Assembly (NCBI RefSeq): GCF_004923315.1
Contig: NZ_CP039646.1
Span: 377,001-441,000 of the forward strand
DNA length: 64,000 nt
Source: Azospirillum sp. TSA2s
GTDB taxonomy: Bacteria; Pseudomonadota; Alphaproteobacteria; Azospirillales; Azospirillaceae
Reading direction: 5' to 3'
Under the pieces are notes generated by a model. That model had not been told where the DNA came from, made no database searches, and worked only from the letters and a program-made list of their open reading frames with translations. The position numbers were made by a program, and so were the translations under genes. Shown piece by piece: positions 61,565 through 64,000 of the stretch; within the stretch, counting starts at the first letter, position 1; the number at the start of each line of letters is the position of its first letter.

Positions 61565-62686
61565 GTGACTGATAATAAGCTCCGGGTGGCAATCGCGGGC
61601 GTTGGAAATTGCGCATCATCTTTTGTGCAAGGGATATCCTATTATGCTGACGCTAAAGCCAATGAGCCGCCACCGGGGCTTATGACTGTCGATCTCGGCG
61701 GGTATCACGTTGGAGACATCGAGATTTCTGCTGCCTTCGATGTTGCGGCATCAAAAGTAGGGTTCGATATCGGAGAGGCTATTTTCGCACCACCAAACAA
61801 CACTTTCCGCTTTGCCAAGCCTCCGCGCTTCGGGGTGCAGGTGGAACGCGGGCCGACGCTGGACGGCATAGGAAAATACCTCGCCGGAGACATCACCGAA
61901 TCGGAGCAGCGGCCGGTGAACGTGGCGGAAACGCTGCGCCGCACCGGCACCGACATCCTGGTGTCCTACCTGCCGGTCGGGTCGCAGCAGGCCACGGAAT
62001 TCTATGCCGAACAGGCGCTGGAGGCCGGCTGCGCCTTCGTCAACTGCATACCCGTCTTCATCGCTTCCAACCCCCTCTGGGCACGGCGCTTCGCCGAACG
62101 CGGGCTGCCGATCATCGGCGACGACATCAAGAGCCAGGTCGGCGCCACCATCGTCCACCGCATGCTGGCCAACCTGTTCCGCGAGCGCGGCGTGCGGCTG
62201 GACCGCACCTATCAGCTGAATTTCGGCGGCAACACCGACTTCAAGAACATGCTGGAACGCGAGCGTCTGGAATCGAAGAAGATCTCCAAGACCCAGGCCG
62301 TCACCAGCCAGCTCGACGTGCCGCTCGATCCGGATGACGTGCATGTCGGCCCCAGCGACCATGTGCCGTGGCTGACCGACCGGAAATGGGCGCATATCCG
62401 GCTGGAAGGCACCACCTTCGGCGGCGTGCCGCTGAATGTGGAGCTGAAGCTGGAGGTCTGGGACAGCCCCAATTCGGCCGGCATCGTCATCGACGCGGTG
62501 CGCTGTGCCAAGCTGGCGCTGGATCGCGGCATCGCCGGCCCGTTGGTCGGCCCGTCCAGCTACTTCATGAAGTCGCCGCCGGAACAGTTCACCGATCACG
62601 AGGCGCGGGAGCGCACGCTGCGCTTCATCGCCGGCGAGCCGCCTATGGATTTCCCGCGGGAGCCCAAGCCGACCCGCCTGATGTGA
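61565..62686 (+). CDS. ino1: Inositol-3-phosphate synthase (actinobacterial/archaeal type)
   Basis: 373 residues. It converts glucose-6-phosphate to inositol-3-phosphate with [20 protein letters not shown] is the NAD-binding start, [15 protein letters not shown] and [12 protein letters not shown] are the catalytic and phosphate-binding segments, and the length fits the short bacterial form. GTG 61565 follows GGGAGAG. The first roughly 80 codons have only about half G/C at third positions against over 90 percent later, a sharp internal change. Inositol synthesis is uncommon in alphaproteobacteria; its presence opposite the glycosyltransferase operon suggests inositol is part of the product. 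Confidence 0.92.
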   Translation: MTDNKLRVAIAGVGNCASSFVQGISYYADAKANEPPPGLMTVDLGGYHVGDIEISAAFDVAASKVGFDIGEAIFAPPNNTFRFAKPPRFGVQVERGPTLDGIGKYLAGDITESEQRPVNVAETLRRTGTDILVSYLPVGSQQATEFYAEQALEAGCAFVNCIPVFIASNPLWARRFAERGLPIIGDDIKSQVGATIVHRMLANLFRERGVRLDRTYQLNFGGNTDFKNMLERERLESKKISKTQAVTSQLDVPLDPDDVHVGPSDHVPWLTDRKWAHIRLEGTTFGGVPLNVELKLEVWDSPNSAGIVIDAVRCAKLALDRGIAGPLVGPSSYFMKSPPEQFTDHEARERTLRFIAGEPPMDFPREPKPTRLM

Positions 62687-62694
62687 GCGGCGGC

Positions 62695-63303
62695 ATGGAA
62701 ACCATCTTCATCCTGATCCGCCACGGCTCGCATGACCGGCTGGGCTCGGTCCTGTGCGGCCGCATGGCCGGCGTGACGCTCAGCGCCCAGGGCCGGGCGG
62801 AGGCCGACACGCTGGCCGACCGCCTGTCGGGACAACGCCTGGCCGCCGTGCTGTCCAGCCCGCTGGAACGCGCGGTCGAGACCGCCACCCCCATCGCCGA
62901 ACGGCAGTCCCTTCCCCTGACCATCGAACCGACGCTGAACGAACTCGACCTCGGCGCCTGGAGCGGCAAGCGGTTCGAGGAACTGCACGGCGACCCCGCC
63001 TGGGACCTGTGGAACCGGGCGCGCAGCCATGGCCGCCCCACCCCCGGCGACACGCCCGGCGAGTCGATGGCGGAGGCGCAGACCCGGATCGCGGCGCTGC
63101 TCGACCGGCTGCGCCGCGCCAACCCCGGCGGCACGCTGGCCCTGGTCAGTCACGGCGACATCATCAAGGCGGCGCTGGCCCACGCCATGGGCCTGCCGCT
63201 GGATTTTTACGGACGATTCGAAATCAGCCCGGCTTCCCGCAGCGTCCTGATCGCCGGCGATTGGGGGCTGAAGGTCCACAGCATCAACGAGGGTGCGGCA
63301 TGA
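62695..63303 (+). CDS. Histidine phosphatase (phosphoglycerate mutase/CobC-like)
   Basis: 202 residues. The catalytic phospho-histidine is in LIRHGSHDR, the second His in SHGDIIKAA, and SSPLERAVETA holds the phosphate arginine. It hydrolyses a phosphomonoester. Lying directly after ino1 and overlapping the methyltransferase by four bases, it may remove the phosphate from inositol-3-phosphate or a sugar intermediate; this is inference. ATG 62695 is preferred over GTG 62683, which overlaps the ino1 stop. Confidence 0.82.
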   Translation: METIFILIRHGSHDRLGSVLCGRMAGVTLSAQGRAEADTLADRLSGQRLAAVLSSPLERAVETATPIAERQSLPLTIEPTLNELDLGAWSGKRFEELHGDPAWDLWNRARSHGRPTPGDTPGESMAEAQTRIAALLDRLRRANPGGTLALVSHGDIIKAALAHAMGLPLDFYGRFEISPASRSVLIAGDWGLKVHSINEGAA

Positions 63304-64000
63304 CGAGCCTGACGGCCGACCAGATCCGCGAACGGGTGGCCGAACTCGGCGACTGGTTCCACAACATCGACCTCAACGGCGTGCGCACGGCGCCCAACCA
63401 TTTCCTCAACGACTACCCGAACGTGAAGTGGAAGCGCTTCGAGCATGCGGTGCCAAAGGATCTGACCGGCCGCACCGTTCTCGACATCGGCTGCAACGGC
63501 GGCTTCTACTCCATCGAAATGAAGCGCCGTGGCGCCGACCGGGTGGTCGCCATCGACTTCGACGACCGCTATCTGGCCCAGGCGAAATTCGCCGCCGAAG
63601 TGACCGGCCAGGACATCGAGTTCCACAAGATGTCGGTCTATGACGTCGCCAAGCTCGGCGAGAGCTTCGACGTCGTGCTGTTCATGGGCGTGCTCTATCA
63701 CCTGCGCCATCCGCTGCTGGCGCTCGACCTGATCCACGACCATGTCGCCAAGGATCTGATGATCTTCCAGTCGATGCAGCGCGGCTCGGCCGAGGTGGCG
63801 CCGGTGCGCGCCGACTACGACTTCTTCGAACAGGATCACTTCGACGATCCCGGCTATCCGAAGCTGCATTTCATCGAACACGAATACGCCCGCGACTGGA
63901 CCAACTGGTGGGCGCCCAACGCCGCCTGCGCCGAGGCCATGCTGCGCAGCGCCGGCTTCGCCATCACCGAACATCCGGAACGCGAGGTCTATGTCTGCCG
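63300..64000 (+). CDS. SAM-dependent methyltransferase, TIGR04290-like (3' end outside window)
   Basis: At least 233 residues, continuing past base 64000. Motif I is TVLDIGCNGGFYSIEMKRRG and motif II follows with VVAIDFDD. VLFMGVLYHLRHPLLALDLI and FEQDHFDDPGYPKLHFIEHE resemble what I recall of the Rta_06860 methyltransferase family (TIGR04290), which I believe occurs beside B12-binding radical SAM and CgeB-type genes in other bacteria. ATG 63300 overlaps the phosphatase stop (ATGA). It probably methylates the product made by this cluster. Confidence 0.83.
   Translation, partial: MTSLTADQIRERVAELGDWFHNIDLNGVRTAPNHFLNDYPNVKWKRFEHAVPKDLTGRTVLDIGCNGGFYSIEMKRRGADRVVAIDFDDRYLAQAKFAAEVTGQDIEFHKMSVYDVAKLGESFDVVLFMGVLYHLRHPLLALDLIHDHVAKDLMIFQSMQRGSAEVAPVRADYDFFEQDHFDDPGYPKLHFIEHEYARDWTNWWAPNAACAEAMLRSAGFAITEHPEREVYVC

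Overview
The window is GC-rich chromosomal or chromid DNA, most likely from Azospirillum or a close relative in the alphaproteobacterial order Rhodospirillales. The reasons are a very high third-codon GC content, two large chemoreceptors, a rhizobial-type GlpSTPQUV glycerol ABC transporter, DctB/DctD, a TIGR02302 protein, phosphatidylethanolamine methyltransferase, and Ior-type molybdenum oxidoreductases. I see no rRNA, tRNA, CRISPR array, transposase or phage gene.

Layout. 1-3637: the start of a pmtA-like gene (cut by the window edge), divergent from the C4-dicarboxylate two-component system dctB-dctD. 3666-7426: a GT-C membrane glycosyltransferase and a Cache chemoreceptor. 7517-9603: a MerR regulator overlapping an acyl-CoA ligase gene. 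9782-22768: a glycerol catabolic island, read mostly on the minus strand as mcp, glpD, glpS, glpT, glpP, glpQ, glpU, glpV, glpK, with glpR divergent at its head. GlpSTPQUV imports glycerol, GlpK phosphorylates it and GlpD oxidises glycerol-3-phosphate. GlpR half-sites precede glpD. 22924-34688: housekeeping and orphan genes (guaC, a GH18-like protein, uvrC, a secreted six-hairpin-type protein, hemerythrin, universal stress protein, kinase/ATPase fusion, PagL-like barrel, FlaF-like/DUF2934 protein, EamA transporter). 34752-45365: a TIGR02302 protein, the K+ uptake pair trkA-trkH, a DUF4142/PRC-barrel protein, a GMC oxidoreductase, mug and small unknowns. 45376-53176: a two-subunit molybdenum hydroxylase divergent from a LysR gene, a nitrate/sulfonate-type ABC transporter, and 3-hydroxybutyryl-CoA dehydrogenase.

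53318-64000 is the most interesting region. Seven minus-strand genes overlap at every junction: two sugar-nucleotide epimerases, a B12-binding radical SAM enzyme, a GT4 glycosyltransferase and three CgeB-type glycosyltransferases. They diverge from an inositol-3-phosphate synthase, a histidine phosphatase and a methyltransferase that runs off the end. Together these could make an inositol-containing, C-methylated or deoxy-sugar glycoconjugate. That is inference; no product is known to me.

Other unusual points are a GlpS/GlpT ATPase pair whose motifs predict one working and one degenerate ATP site, a PagL-like barrel without its catalytic residues, a REP-like palindrome that supplies the C-terminus of a glycosyltransferase, a pair of identical-type palindromes ahead of hbd, and an abrupt change in codon GC inside ino1.
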